Assembly: GCA_948435975.1 (NCBI GenBank)
Contig: CAOJHG010000013.1
Coordinates: 1-13,672 of the forward strand
Direction of reading: 5' to 3'
From: an uncultured Oscillibacter sp.
GTDB lineage: Bacteria; Bacillota; Clostridia; Oscillospirales; Oscillospiraceae
Length of the DNA: 13,672 bases
Both the position numbers and the translations under genes were made by a program. Every line of letters begins with the position of its first letter. Within the stretch, counting starts at the first letter, position 1. The notes below the pieces were generated by a model. It was given only the letters and a program-made list of their open reading frames with translations, was not told where the DNA came from and did not search any database. This document shows positions 1 to 7,700 of this stretch, piece after piece.

Positions 1-500
1 CCCCTCCCGCCTCCGCCGGCAGACGCCTTGAGAAGAACGGGGTACCCTGCCGCCTCCGCCGCCGCGAGAGCATCCTCCACAGACTGCACCGGACCATTGG
101 AACCCGGCGTGACAGGGACGTTTGCTTTCCGCATCAGGTCTCGGGCGGCGGACTTGGAGCCTGCTTTCCGAATGGCGGCGCCGGATGGTCCGATGAAGGT
201 CAGTCCCGCTTCCACACAGGCGTCAGCGAAATCCGCGTTCTCGGACAGGAAGCCGTAGCCGGGATGGATGCCGTCGCAGTTGGTGCCTATGGCGGCGGTA
301 AGGAGCGCGGTCTGATTCAGATAGCTTTCGGCAGCCTTGGCGGAACCGATGCACACGGCCTGCCCTGCTAATTGGACATGGAGGGCCTCGGCGTCGGCTT
401 CGGAATAGACGGCCACAGTCTCAATGCCCAGCTCCCGGCAGGCGCGGAGGACCCGGAGGGCGATTTCCCCTCGGTTCGCAATCAACACCCGCTTCAGCAT
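1..500 (-). CDS. accC: Biotin carboxylase subunit of acetyl-CoA carboxylase, N-terminal part (runs off the left edge)
   Basis: Biotin carboxylase uses ATP and bicarbonate to carboxylate the biotin carried by AccB, the first half-reaction of malonyl-CoA synthesis in the cytoplasm. About 166 codons are present. The protein opens MLKRVLIANRGEIALRVLRA, the classic N-terminal biotin-carboxylase signature. It has HPGYGFLSEN at about residues 79-88 and reaches the ATP-grasp glycine-rich loop (KASAGGGGRG, from K158) exactly where the window ends. The ATG at 500 overlaps the end of accB in the string ATGCTGA (7-base overlap), and there is no good separate ribosome binding site, so translation is probably coupled to accB. 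The C-terminal two thirds lie outside the window. The N-terminus alone could also belong to a longer biotin carboxylase such as pyruvate or propionyl-CoA carboxylase, but the adjacent stand-alone accB and acyl carrier protein make AccC by far the best call. Confidence 0.95.
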   Translation of the reverse strand, partial: MLKRVLIANRGEIALRVLRACRELGIETVAVYSEADAEALHVQLAGQAVCIGSAKAAESYLNQTALLTAAIGTNCDGIHPGYGFLSENADFADACVEAGLTFIGPSGAAIRKAGSKSAARDLMRKANVPVTPGSNGPVQSVEDALAAAEAAGYPVLLKASAGGGGR

Positions 501-910
501 GGCTTATACCGCATCAGCGCCTCGCCGAAGGAGGCCAGCTCGCCATTGGCTTTCAGTACGGTTTCGATCACGCAGTCGCAGGGGGCGGGAACCTCGATCA
601 TGGTCTTCATGGCTTCCAGAAGGCAGACGGTCTCTCCCTTTTTCATCACAGCGCCCGGAGCGGCAAAGGGCGGCTGGTCCGGGGCGGGAGCGGCGTAGAA
701 AGTGCCCACCAGGGGGGCGGCGATCACAGGGGCGTTTTCCTCCGCCTGGGCCGCCGGGGCCGCTGGAACTGCCTGCACCGCAGCGGGTACAGCGGCAGGC
801 GCAGCATTCCGGCCCAGTTCGATGGAGAAATCTTTGCAGGTCAGCTTCAAGGTATGGAGCGAACTGCTGTCAAAGCGCGCAATCAAATCGTAAATTTCCT
901 GATTCGTCAT
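494..910 (-). CDS. accB: Biotin carboxyl carrier protein of acetyl-CoA carboxylase
   Basis: This protein carries the covalently bound biotin that shuttles CO2 between biotin carboxylase and the carboxyltransferase. It has 138 residues, a usual length for AccB. Residues 1-34 form the N-terminal helical region (MTNQEIYDLIARFDSS). Residues about 36-62 are an Ala/Pro/Val/Gln-rich mobile linker, and 63-138 are the biotinyl/lipoyl domain (APLVGTFYAAPAP is typical). The biotinyl-lysine is K102 in EAMKTMIEV; the usual EAMKM/EAMKL has a Thr in the last position here. The reading frame continues upstream to 1000, but the ATG at 910 is chosen because AGAGGAG lies just before it and the family N-terminus starts there. 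It follows the carrier-protein gene after a 93-base gap in which I see no gene, and it overlaps accC by 7 bases. Confidence 0.95.
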   Translation of the reverse strand: MTNQEIYDLIARFDSSSLHTLKLTCKDFSIELGRNAAPAAVPAAVQAVPAAPAAQAEENAPVIAAPLVGTFYAAPAPDQPPFAAPGAVMKKGETVCLLEAMKTMIEVPAPCDCVIETVLKANGELASFGEALMRYKPC

Positions 911-1003
911 AGAATGGTCTCCTCTTTTGCCCGAAGCATGACAGGCTTGCTTTTTTGTGCTCTTGGCGTGAATATCGAGCCTCCCCAGGGCTGTCAGCAA
1001 AAA

Positions 1004-1231
1004 TCACTTATGGCTGTCCAAATAGTTGACAATATCCCCAACGGTCTTGAGTCCGGCCACATCAGCGTCGTCGATCTTGATTCCGCTGGCCTCCTCCAGA
1101 GCCATCACCAGCTCTACTGCCGCCAGGGAGTCCGCACCCAGGTCGTCTGCCAGGGAGGCTTCCAGCGTAACCTGCTCTTCCTCGCAGCCAAGGGTCTCTA
1201 CAATAATGTCCCGTACTTCTTCGAATTTCAT
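1004..1231 (-). CDS. acpP: Acyl carrier protein
   Basis: Acyl carrier protein holds growing fatty-acyl chains on a 4'-phosphopantetheine arm in type II fatty-acid synthesis. The 75-residue product starts MKFEEVRDIIVETLG and has the phosphopantetheine site LGADSL with Ser35 (Ser37 if the upstream ATG is used). It continues AAVELVMALEE and ends VGDIVNYLDSHK, all normal for AcpP. Two ATGs are possible, at 1237 and 1231. The Shine-Dalgarno AAGGAG is only 3 bases from the first and 9 from the second, so 1231 is preferred, but 1237 (77 residues) cannot be excluded. It is the first gene of a minus-strand operon with accB and accC, read from a strong promoter at 1319-1347. Its position ahead of accBC argues for the fatty-acid carrier and not a polyketide or D-alanyl carrier. 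Confidence 0.95.
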   Translation of the reverse strand: MKFEEVRDIIVETLGCEEEQVTLEASLADDLGADSLAAVELVMALEEASGIKIDDADVAGLKTVGDIVNYLDSHK

Positions 1232-1276
1232 GTCCATTTACTCCTTTTATGTTTGTTTTGGGCTTGTCGAAACGGC

Positions 1277-1312
1277 AATTATTTTAGCTAAAAAATTTTA
1301 ATTAAAATAATT
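1277..1312. promoter_or_regulatory. 36-bp AT-rich palindrome at the acp operon transcription start, candidate repressor operator
   Basis: The outer arms AATTATTTTA (1277-1286) and TAAAATAATT (1303-1312) are exact reverse complements. Five further inner pairs around the same centre bring it to 15 of 18 possible pairs. Inside lies a perfect 12-bp palindrome TTTTAGCTAAAA (1282-1293). It sits directly at the predicted +1 of the acp promoter, where a bound protein would block transcription. Fatty-acid operons in Firmicutes are commonly controlled by FapR- or FabT-type repressors; I cannot match this site to either consensus. The AT richness raises the chance of random palindromes. Confidence 0.5.
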
Positions 1313-1318
1313 GAGCTT

Positions 1319-1347
1319 ATTTTACACAGAGGGCCTCTCCCTGTCAA
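1319..1347 (-). promoter_or_regulatory. Sigma-70-type promoter of the acp-accB-accC operon
   Basis: On the minus strand a perfect -35 box TTGACA (1347-1342) is followed by a 17-base spacer and TAAAAT (1324-1319, 5 of 6 to consensus). Transcription should start near 1312, leaving a leader of about 80 bases before the acp start. The predicted start coincides with the end of the palindrome at 1277-1312. Confidence 0.8.
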
Positions 1348-1353
1348 GGAAAA

Positions 1354-1366
1354 TTTTCGCTAAAAA
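1354..1366. promoter_or_regulatory. Second copy of the TTTTnGCTAAAAA motif upstream of the acp promoter
   Basis: TTTTCGCTAAAAA here repeats TTTTAGCTAAAAA at 1282-1294 with one base changed, 72 bases apart. The two copies flank the acp -35/-10 elements, one just upstream of the -35 box and one at the transcription start. The copy also lies about 27 bases upstream of the trkA -10 box, so it could affect both divergent promoters. Confidence 0.4.
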
Positions 1367-1392
1367 GTCTTCCATTTTCCAGAAACTTCTTA

Positions 1393-1398
1393 TATAAT
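1393..1398 (+). promoter_or_regulatory. -10 box of the trkA-trkH promoter
   Basis: A perfect TATAAT lies 49 bases before the trkA start. No good -35 box is found at 16-18 bases spacing (the best is TTCCAT at 1370-1375), so the promoter may need an activator or be weak. Transcription from here would give a leader of only about 43 bases. That leader contains the GC-rich palindromes CCCCGGGG and GGGCGCCC (1409-1421). Confidence 0.5.
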
Positions 1399-1447
1399 TG
1401 GGAGGATTCCCCGGGGCGCCCGCCTCGGCATACAGCAGGAGGTCAGC

Positions 1448-2812
1448 ATGAAAATTGTCATTGTGGGTGCTGGCAAAGTTGGACGGACCTTGACCCAGCA
1501 GCTCTCAGCGGACGGGCACAAGGTCACCGTCATCGACCAGGACCCCCGCCTGATCGACAACATTATAAATATATACGACGTGATGGCCGTCTGCGGAAAC
1601 GGCGCGGGCTACAGCGTCCAGCAGGAAGCCGAGGTGGGCAAGGCCGAGCTCCTCATCGCCACCACCTCCAGCGACGAGCTCAACATCCTCGCCTGCCTTG
1701 TGGCGAAAAAGCTGGGCATCCGCCACACCATCGCCCGTATCCGAAATCCGGAGTACGAACAGCAGCTCCGTTTCATGCGGGGGGAACTGGGTCTCTCCAT
1801 GGCCATCAATCCCGAGCGGGCCGCCGCAAGAGAAATTGCCCGGGTCCTCCGTTTCCCCGCCGCCATGAAGGTGGAATCCTTCTCCAAGGGGCGGCTGGAG
1901 CTGGTTGAATACCGTCTCCCACCGGACTCCGCTTTGGACGGGCTCCAGCTTGTGGACCTCTATCGGAACGTCCGGGTCCGGGTGCTGATTTGCGCCGTGT
2001 CCCGGAAAGGAGAGACCATCATCCCCTCCGGCGATTTCATCCTCCGCAGCGGCGACAAAATCTATCTCACCTCTTCCCCGGAACAGCTTGCCCAGTTCTT
2101 CCGCCACTTGGGGGTATTCCGCAGCAAGGCGTCCTCCGTCATGATTGTGGGCGCCAGCAAAATCTGTTATTATCTGGCCTCTGAGCTTCTGAGCATGGGC
2201 ATGGATGTGAAAATCATCGACCGGGAGGAGCAGCGCTGCATCCAGATGGCGGAGCAGCTCCCCAAGGCCCTGGTTATCGTGGGCGACGGTACCGACACCG
2301 ACCTGCTCCACGAGGAAGGCATCGGCCAGACAGACGCCTTTGTTGCCATTACCGGCATTGACGAGGCCAATATCCTGATGTCCATCTGCGCCGCCAAGCA
2401 GTCCGGCGACTGTAAGGTTGTGGCAAAAATCAACCGGAAGGCCCTGGTTGACCTGGTTTCCAATGAGAGCATGATCGACAGCGTCATTTCTGCAAGCTCC
2501 ACCACCACGGAATTGATTGTTCAGTACGTCCGGGCCATGGAGAGCGCTTCCGGGGCCCAGATCAAGACCCTGCACCGCCTGGTAGACGGCGAGGTAGAGG
2601 CCCTGGAATTCGGCGTTCCCGCAGACGCGCCCTTCATCGGCATCCCCCTGAAAGACCTGAAGCTGCGCAACGGTCTCCTTCTGGCAGGCATTGTCCGGCA
2701 GAACGGGAAAATCGTGATCCCCTCCGGCGGAGACACGCTGAACGCCTATGATGATGTGATCGTTGTCACTACGGACACCACCCTTCAGGACATCCACGAT
2801 ATTTTGCAGTAA
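1448..2812 (+). CDS. trkA: Trk system potassium uptake protein TrkA (RCK gating subunit)
   Basis: TrkA is the cytoplasmic, nucleotide-binding gating ring that associates with the TrkH channel and controls K+ uptake. The 454-residue length matches full-size, two-lobed TrkA. The first Rossmann (TrkA_N/RCK) domain opens with MKIVIVGAGKVG (GxGxxG at 7-12) and has an acidic residue after the second strand (D30 in VTVIDQDP), as in NAD(H) binders. A TrkA_C domain follows at about 140-220. The second Rossmann domain starts at about residue 230, but its glycine motif is degenerate (GASKIC at 235-240). A second TrkA_C domain fills about 365-454. The start has AGGAGG 5 bases upstream. trkH follows after 15 bases, so the two form an operon. 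Confidence is high from domain pattern and partner gene. Confidence 0.95.
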   Translation: MKIVIVGAGKVGRTLTQQLSADGHKVTVIDQDPRLIDNIINIYDVMAVCGNGAGYSVQQEAEVGKAELLIATTSSDELNILACLVAKKLGIRHTIARIRNPEYEQQLRFMRGELGLSMAINPERAAAREIARVLRFPAAMKVESFSKGRLELVEYRLPPDSALDGLQLVDLYRNVRVRVLICAVSRKGETIIPSGDFILRSGDKIYLTSSPEQLAQFFRHLGVFRSKASSVMIVGASKICYYLASELLSMGMDVKIIDREEQRCIQMAEQLPKALVIVGDGTDTDLLHEEGIGQTDAFVAITGIDEANILMSICAAKQSGDCKVVAKINRKALVDLVSNESMIDSVISASSTTTELIVQYVRAMESASGAQIKTLHRLVDGEVEALEFGVPADAPFIGIPLKDLKLRNGLLLAGIVRQNGKIVIPSGGDTLNAYDDVIVVTTDTTLQDIHDILQ

Positions 2813-2827
2813 AGGGGGGCGGGCCTC

Positions 2828-4285
2828 TTGAATTATCAAATGATCGGCTTTGTCATCAGCCGGATTCTCTGGACGGAGGCGGCCCTGATGCTGCTCCCGG
2901 TCCTCGTGGCGCTGCTGTATGGTGAGAGCGCCATCCCCTTCCTGGCCTCTATCGCCGCGCTGGCTCTGACAGGTCTGGCACTCTGCCGCAGGCCCAGGCA
3001 GACCGCCCTTTACGCCCGGGACGGCTTCGCAGTTGTGGCCCTGGCCTGGGTAGGCATGTCTTTGTTCGGCGCAATCCCCTTTGTGATTTCCGGCGATATC
3101 CCCCACTTTATCAACGCCTTTTTCGAGACGGTCTCCGGCTTCACCACCACCGGCGCCACCATCCTCACCGAAGTGGAATCCCTCACCCGCAGCGGACTGT
3201 TCTGGCGCAGCTTCACCCACTGGGTCGGCGGCATGGGTGTGCTGGTATTCGTCATGGCGGTGCTGCCAATGACTGACGGCCACGGGATGCACCTTCTCCG
3301 GGCGGAGATGCCGGGCCCGTCGGTGGGCAAGCTGGTCAGCCGTATGAGCGACACGGCCAAAATCCTTTATGGCATTTACCTGGTCATGACTCTGGTGGAA
3401 ATCGTCCTGCTGGTCCTGGGAGGAATGCCCCTGTTTGACGCCTGCATCCACTCCTTCGGCTCTGCGGGCACCGGCGGTTTCAGCAGCCGCAACCTCAGCG
3501 TGGGCGCCTACGACAGCGCCTATTTCGATGTAGTGATCGGCGTTTTCATGCTGCTCTTCGGCGTAAACTTCAACCTCTATTACTTCCTCCTCATCCGCCG
3601 CTTCAAGGAGGTCTTCCAGTCTGAGGAGCTGCGGGCCTATCTGCTTATCGTGGCGGCGGCGGTGGTTGGAATCGCCTGGAACATCTACCATATTTACGGC
3701 TCTGTGGCGGCCAGCCTCCGATACGCCTTCTTTCAGGTCTCCACCATTGTCACCACCACCGGATACGCTACGGCGGACTTCAACCTCTGGCCGGCCTTCT
3801 CCAAGACGATTCTGGTCATCCTCATGTTCATGGGTGCCTGCGCCGGGTCCACAGGCGGCGGCATCAAGGTGGCCCGGTTCGTTATTTTAGCAAAAACCTC
3901 CTGGGGCGACATGAAAAAAATGCTTCATCCCAACGCCGTGGTTCCTATCCGCTTCGAGGGAAAGCCCCTGACCGACCGACAGGTTCGCAGCGTCCACCTG
4001 TTCCTGACGGTGTATCTCATCATCTTCACGGTCTCCGTTCTGCTGCTGTCTCTGGAGCAGCTTGACCTGATTACCACCTTCACCGCTGTAGTCTCCTGCA
4101 TCAATAACATTGGTCCCGGCCTGGAGCTGGTAGGGCCTATGGGCAATTTCTCCCAGTTCTCCTGGGCTTCCAAGATTCTGCTGTCCTTTGATATGCTGGT
4201 GGGCCGTCTGGAGATTTTCCCCATGCTCCTGCTCTTCGCCCCCTCCATCTGGAAACGGGGAAGCATCCGGCGGCACATCTCCTGA
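2828..4285 (+). CDS. trkH: Trk/Ktr potassium transporter membrane subunit TrkH
   Basis: TrkH is the integral membrane K+-translocating subunit that works with TrkA. The 485 residues match the family length, and the protein is strongly hydrophobic with about ten membrane segments. All four pore-loop (selectivity filter) motifs of the SKT superfamily are visible: SGFTTTGAT (103-111), GSAGTGGF (211-218), TTTGY (309-313) and NNIGPG (426-431). The intracellular gate loop region GACAGSTGGGIK follows the third pore loop. A TTG start is chosen: it lies 8 bases after an AAAGGGGGG ribosome binding site, whereas the next ATG (2840) would be too far. The gene is co-transcribed with trkA and is followed by a terminator hairpin at 4309-4348. 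Confidence 0.95.
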   Translation: MNYQMIGFVISRILWTEAALMLLPVLVALLYGESAIPFLASIAALALTGLALCRRPRQTALYARDGFAVVALAWVGMSLFGAIPFVISGDIPHFINAFFETVSGFTTTGATILTEVESLTRSGLFWRSFTHWVGGMGVLVFVMAVLPMTDGHGMHLLRAEMPGPSVGKLVSRMSDTAKILYGIYLVMTLVEIVLLVLGGMPLFDACIHSFGSAGTGGFSSRNLSVGAYDSAYFDVVIGVFMLLFGVNFNLYYFLLIRRFKEVFQSEELRAYLLIVAAAVVGIAWNIYHIYGSVAASLRYAFFQVSTIVTTTGYATADFNLWPAFSKTILVILMFMGACAGSTGGGIKVARFVILAKTSWGDMKKMLHPNAVVPIRFEGKPLTDRQVRSVHLFLTVYLIIFTVSVLLLSLEQLDLITTFTAVVSCINNIGPGLELVGPMGNFSQFSWASKILLSFDMLVGRLEIFPMLLLFAPSIWKRGSIRRHIS

Positions 4286-4308
4286 CAATGTCAAAACCTC
4301 ATCCTGAT

Positions 4309-4348
4309 AAAAACGCGCCCTGGACGGTTTGCCCAAGGCGCGTTTTTT
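4309..4348. terminator. Rho-independent terminator, probably bidirectional (trkH on plus, small gene on minus)
   Basis: The arms AAAAACGCGCC (4309-4319) and GGCGCG followed by TTTTTT (4337-4348) form an 11-bp stem. There is a 17-base loop that can add a few more pairs. A T-run follows the right arm for plus-strand transcripts, and the A-run before the left arm serves as the T-run for minus-strand transcripts. It lies 23 bases after the trkH stop and 7 bases after the stop of the minus-strand small gene. Confidence 0.85.
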
Positions 4349-4355
4349 CATAGGG

Positions 4356-4445
4356 TCAGCCGAGGAGGATTTTTATCAGGGTCAGGACCAGAACGGTATC
4401 CTCTACGGCCTCCTCTACGGTCTTGCCAGTGTCCAGCGCTTTCAT
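4356..4445 (-). CDS. Candidate 29-residue small protein, function unknown
   Basis: The minus strand has an ATG at 4445 with GGAGG seven bases upstream, an ideal ribosome binding site. A 29-codon frame ends at 4356, and a terminator hairpin starts 7 bases later. The peptide begins MKALDTGKTVEEAVED and ends in a hydrophobic stretch LVLTLIKILLG, so it reads as a charged helix followed by a short membrane-seeking tail. A possible promoter (TGGAAT-17-TATACT) lies at 4501-4529. The repeated TVEE/AVED part is encoded by a 12-base tandem near-repeat (CCTCTACGG twice, 4400-4420). I recognise no family. The case rests on the combination of ribosome site, stop and terminator; a chance frame of this length is not rare. 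Confidence 0.4.
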   Translation of the reverse strand: MKALDTGKTVEEAVEDTVLVLTLIKILLG

Positions 4446-4500
4446 GTCTGTTCCTCCATTGATTTGAATATGCGGTTTCCGCTTCCTGGAATCTGTAGCC

Positions 4501-4529
4501 AGTATAGCAGAGCAAAGGGCCGGATTCCA
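4501..4529 (-). promoter_or_regulatory. Possible promoter of the minus-strand small gene
   Basis: TATACT (4506-4501, 5 of 6) lies 17 bases downstream of TGGAAT (4529-4524, only 3 of 6). The -10 is good and the -35 is poor, so the call is tentative. It would give a leader of about 50 bases before the small-gene ATG. Confidence 0.3.
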
Positions 4530-4542
4530 TTCATCTCCCTTA

Positions 4543-4617
4543 CAGTTTCCGCCGGTTTCTTACAATTCCGTAAGATGGGATTCCTTCTCCATTTCCGTCT
4601 CTGCGGCGGAAAAACTG
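4543..4617. repeat. Imperfect inverted repeat just upstream of the metalloprotease promoter
   Basis: CAGTTTCCGCCG (4543-4554) and CGGCGGAAAAACTG (4604-4617) are reverse complements apart from two extra A residues. The 49-base interval holds a smaller hairpin CTTAC/GTAAG (4559-4574). The unit ends 4 bases before the -35 box of the metalloprotease promoter and lies between the two divergent promoters. It may be a regulatory structure or chance; no known element is recognised. Confidence 0.3.
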
Positions 4618-4621
4618 GTGG

Positions 4622-4650
4622 TTGTCAAACTCTGGGGAACCTGCTATAAT
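4622..4650 (+). promoter_or_regulatory. Strong sigma-70-type promoter of the metalloprotease/SLH operon
   Basis: TTGTCA (5 of 6) is followed by a 17-base spacer and a perfect TATAAT at 4645-4650, with an extended -10 TGC directly in front. Transcription would start near 4657, leaving a leader of about 53 bases. It is among the best promoter matches in the window and suggests that the surface-protein pair can be highly expressed. Confidence 0.85.
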
Positions 4651-4709
4651 CTTCTCATTCGACACTAAACGCCACACTTCGCGGCAAATAAGAGAGGAGA
4701 TGTCATTTT

Positions 4710-7700
4710 ATGCGTATACGGCAGCGATTGACGGCATTCCTGCTGACGGCGGCACTGATGGTCCCGGCCCTCCCAGCGGCACAGGCGGCAGAGCCGGAGA
4801 CTGAAGGCAGCATTTCCGCCACAATCCGCATAGACTGCCCCCAGAATCTGGAGGCCCTGCAAGGCCGGGATCTGCGGGTAGAGCTGTTCCAGGACGACCG
4901 TTCCCTGGGAGAGCTTTCCCTGACCTGGGACAGCGAGAACGGGGACCTGAGCGGCTACCCGGCGGCGGTAGAGCTGCGGAATCAGGACGGCGGCGCCCTT
5001 GACGGCGGAAGCTGGCCCGGCTACCTCGATTTCGCCGTCAGCGGACTTCCCCGCGGCAATTACCGTCTGAAATTCACCGGGGAAGGCTATGCCGCCTACA
5101 CCCAGGACCTCACGTTGGACCAGTATGCCCAGCATGTCATTCTGGGAACCGGCGACGCAACCTTTACCCTGGGCGACGTCACCGGAGACGGAACCATCAA
5201 CGAGAAGGACCGGGACCTGCTGGCCGGGGCGCTGGGTTCCAAAGCTTCTCAGGATTTGGAGCGCTTTGATCTGACCGGCGATGGGACCATCAATATTTAC
5301 GACCTGGCCTGCGTCACCCGGAATGCCAAAACTTCTGGTCTTGCGGATGTGCTGGACACGGCCTATCTTGCGCCCCCAGTGGATCTGAACGCGCTGTCCG
5401 CCTGGCTGGACCGGAGCGGCATTTCTGTAACGGGGAACCTGGAGGACCTGTTCCGGGACAATGGCAGCAGCGTCCTGTTCACGCCTTCGGAAACGGAGGA
5501 TATGAAGCTGGTCATCCCTCTGACCCAGGCCATTGAGATGGAGGAGCTGCAAATCTTCACCCCCGAGGGCCCCGGCGAGGTGATGGCGGGGACCGTCTCC
5601 CTGACCGGCGCGGATGGAAGCACCCAGGACTTCAGCTTCGACAACACCCTGCCCGAAGGCGTCCATGCCATCCGGGCCGTTCCTGGCAGCGGCGTAATTA
5701 CCATCTCTCTGGGGAAGCGAGTGGCCGTGAAGGAGGTCACCATCACCGTCACCCGTACCGAGAGCGGAGCTTACGCGGCAGTGGAGTCCATCCAGTTCCT
5801 GCGGGACATCGTGCCGGAAAACCCCGTGCAGCCCAACAGAGAAATCCGGAACCTGACCGCCGCGCCCGGAGATGGACAGGTCAGCCTCCGTTGGAACGAC
5901 CTGCCCAACGTCACCGGCTACCGGGTAGACTACTGGGCTAAAGACGGCAGCGGAACCCGGAAATCCCTTCAGGTGAACGTCTCCCAGGCGGAGATTACCG
6001 GTCTGGAGAATCTGAAGGTCTACTGCTTCACCGTCACGCCTATAAATGGCGCTTGGGAGGGAACCACCTCTGCCATCGTTTCCGCAGAGCCGCAGCCCAG
6101 CAAGGCCCCCGACGCGCCGGATATGATTTCCGTGAGCGAGCTGGATGGGGCGCTGCGGGTCTCCTGGAAAGCGTCCAAGGCGGCTACTTATTATGAGCTT
6201 TACTACAAGACCGCTGACGACTCCGATTTCAGTCAGTGGGGCGGGCAGATCAACGGCACCAGCACCACTCTCACCGGCTTGACCAACGGCGTCACCTACT
6301 CCCTTTATCTCATCGCCGGAAACGCTGTGGGCGTCAGCGGGAAATCCAGAACCGCTGAGGGAACTCCCCAGGCCGTGGACTACAGCCGTCCTGAGGGCAT
6401 CCCTACAGAGGGCGTACTCGACTGGGAGGATATTGAGCGGGTCTGGCTGGCGAATGGGAACAATGTCTCCCCCTCCTCTTACACTGCCGCGAACCCGTTC
6501 CGTCCCGAGAACATGGCGGACGGAGATTTCAGCACCCACTGGACCTCCCATTCCTACGGCGACGGCAATTGGTGGGACAGCAAGCAGGTCCTGGCCTCTT
6601 TCCGGCGTCCTGTGGACCTCAGCAGCGTTATCTGGGTCCCCCGTCTGGACGGCAGTTATGCTTCCAACCTGCGGGCATACACCGTCACCGTCTGGCGGCA
6701 GGGCGACGATCTCAACGGTCCTGGTACTCTTGTGGCGCCTGATCCCAACCGGGGCGGCAGTTCCGATGCGGACACCTGGCTCAGCGTCCGGAACAATCCC
6801 GCTGTTACCAAATTCGCCGTTCTTCCCTTCGAGCCGGTGACGGACGTGGTGAAGATTGCCATTACCATCGAGCAGGTGGATTACACGGCGGTGAGCCTCT
6901 CTGAGCTGATGTTCCTGGAGTACGACCCCGCGCACTGCCTGCCGGACAGTATCGCGGACCTGTTTACGGATGAACTGCGGCTTTCCCTGCGGCCCGGCGT
7001 GACCCAGGCGGACATCGACGCTCTGCGGGTCCGTCTGAACAGCGATGAGAAGAATTATTACCTTGATTTGGACGCATTGTCCGATGAGCTGGACCTGGCC
7101 GGAGAGCTTTTGCGCGGCGATCTCAGCCAGGGCGTGGTCCTGAACGGGGTGGAGTCCCGCGGAAACGGCCCCGACAACACGAAGTACCATCAAAGCGGCA
7201 GCGCCCTCCAGCCTTTGGGTGCGGCGGCGAAGGCCGGAGATGAAATCACCATCTATGCCTCTGGTATCCCCGCCGGGCAGACCGTCACCGTCTACGCCAC
7301 CCAGTTTCATGCCGAGGCCTCTGCGTGGCGCGCACAAGCGGGGACTTTGGAAAACGGGCGGAATCTGCTCACCATTCCCCAGGTCGGCAGTCAGAACACC
7401 CCCAGAGGCGGCAGTTTGTACTTTACCTACAGCGGACCTTCTCCGGAAGGCATTCAGCTCCATGTCCGCAGGGCGGTGGATATCCCTGTTCTGGAGCTTT
7501 CCGATTGGTATGGGCAGACCGAGAGCGCCCGTAAAGATACCATCGGCGCTTATGTGGACGAATTGGGCGCTTTTGTGACTGCGCAGGGCATCAACGACGG
7601 AAATAAGACCGTCAACTGCTTCAATGTCACGGAGATTTCTACGCCCACCATGCTGCTTTCCCTTCCTGCGGCGGCAGTCCTCAGCGGAAGCGGAAAAAGC

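Noticed and set aside
911..1000. N-terminal extension of accB by 30 residues
   Set aside because: The ATG at 910 has its own AGAGGAG and begins the conserved AccB N-terminus; the extension resembles nothing.
1399..1447. c-di-AMP (ydaO-type) riboswitch, often found before K+ transporter genes
   Set aside because: The predicted trkA leader is only about 43 bases, too short for the riboswitch, and none of its conserved pattern is visible.
1505..3691. 728-codon open frame antisense to trkA-trkH
   Set aside because: It crosses two well-recognised genes and is rich in His, Asp and Gly as expected of a mirror frame, with no motif and no ribosome site.
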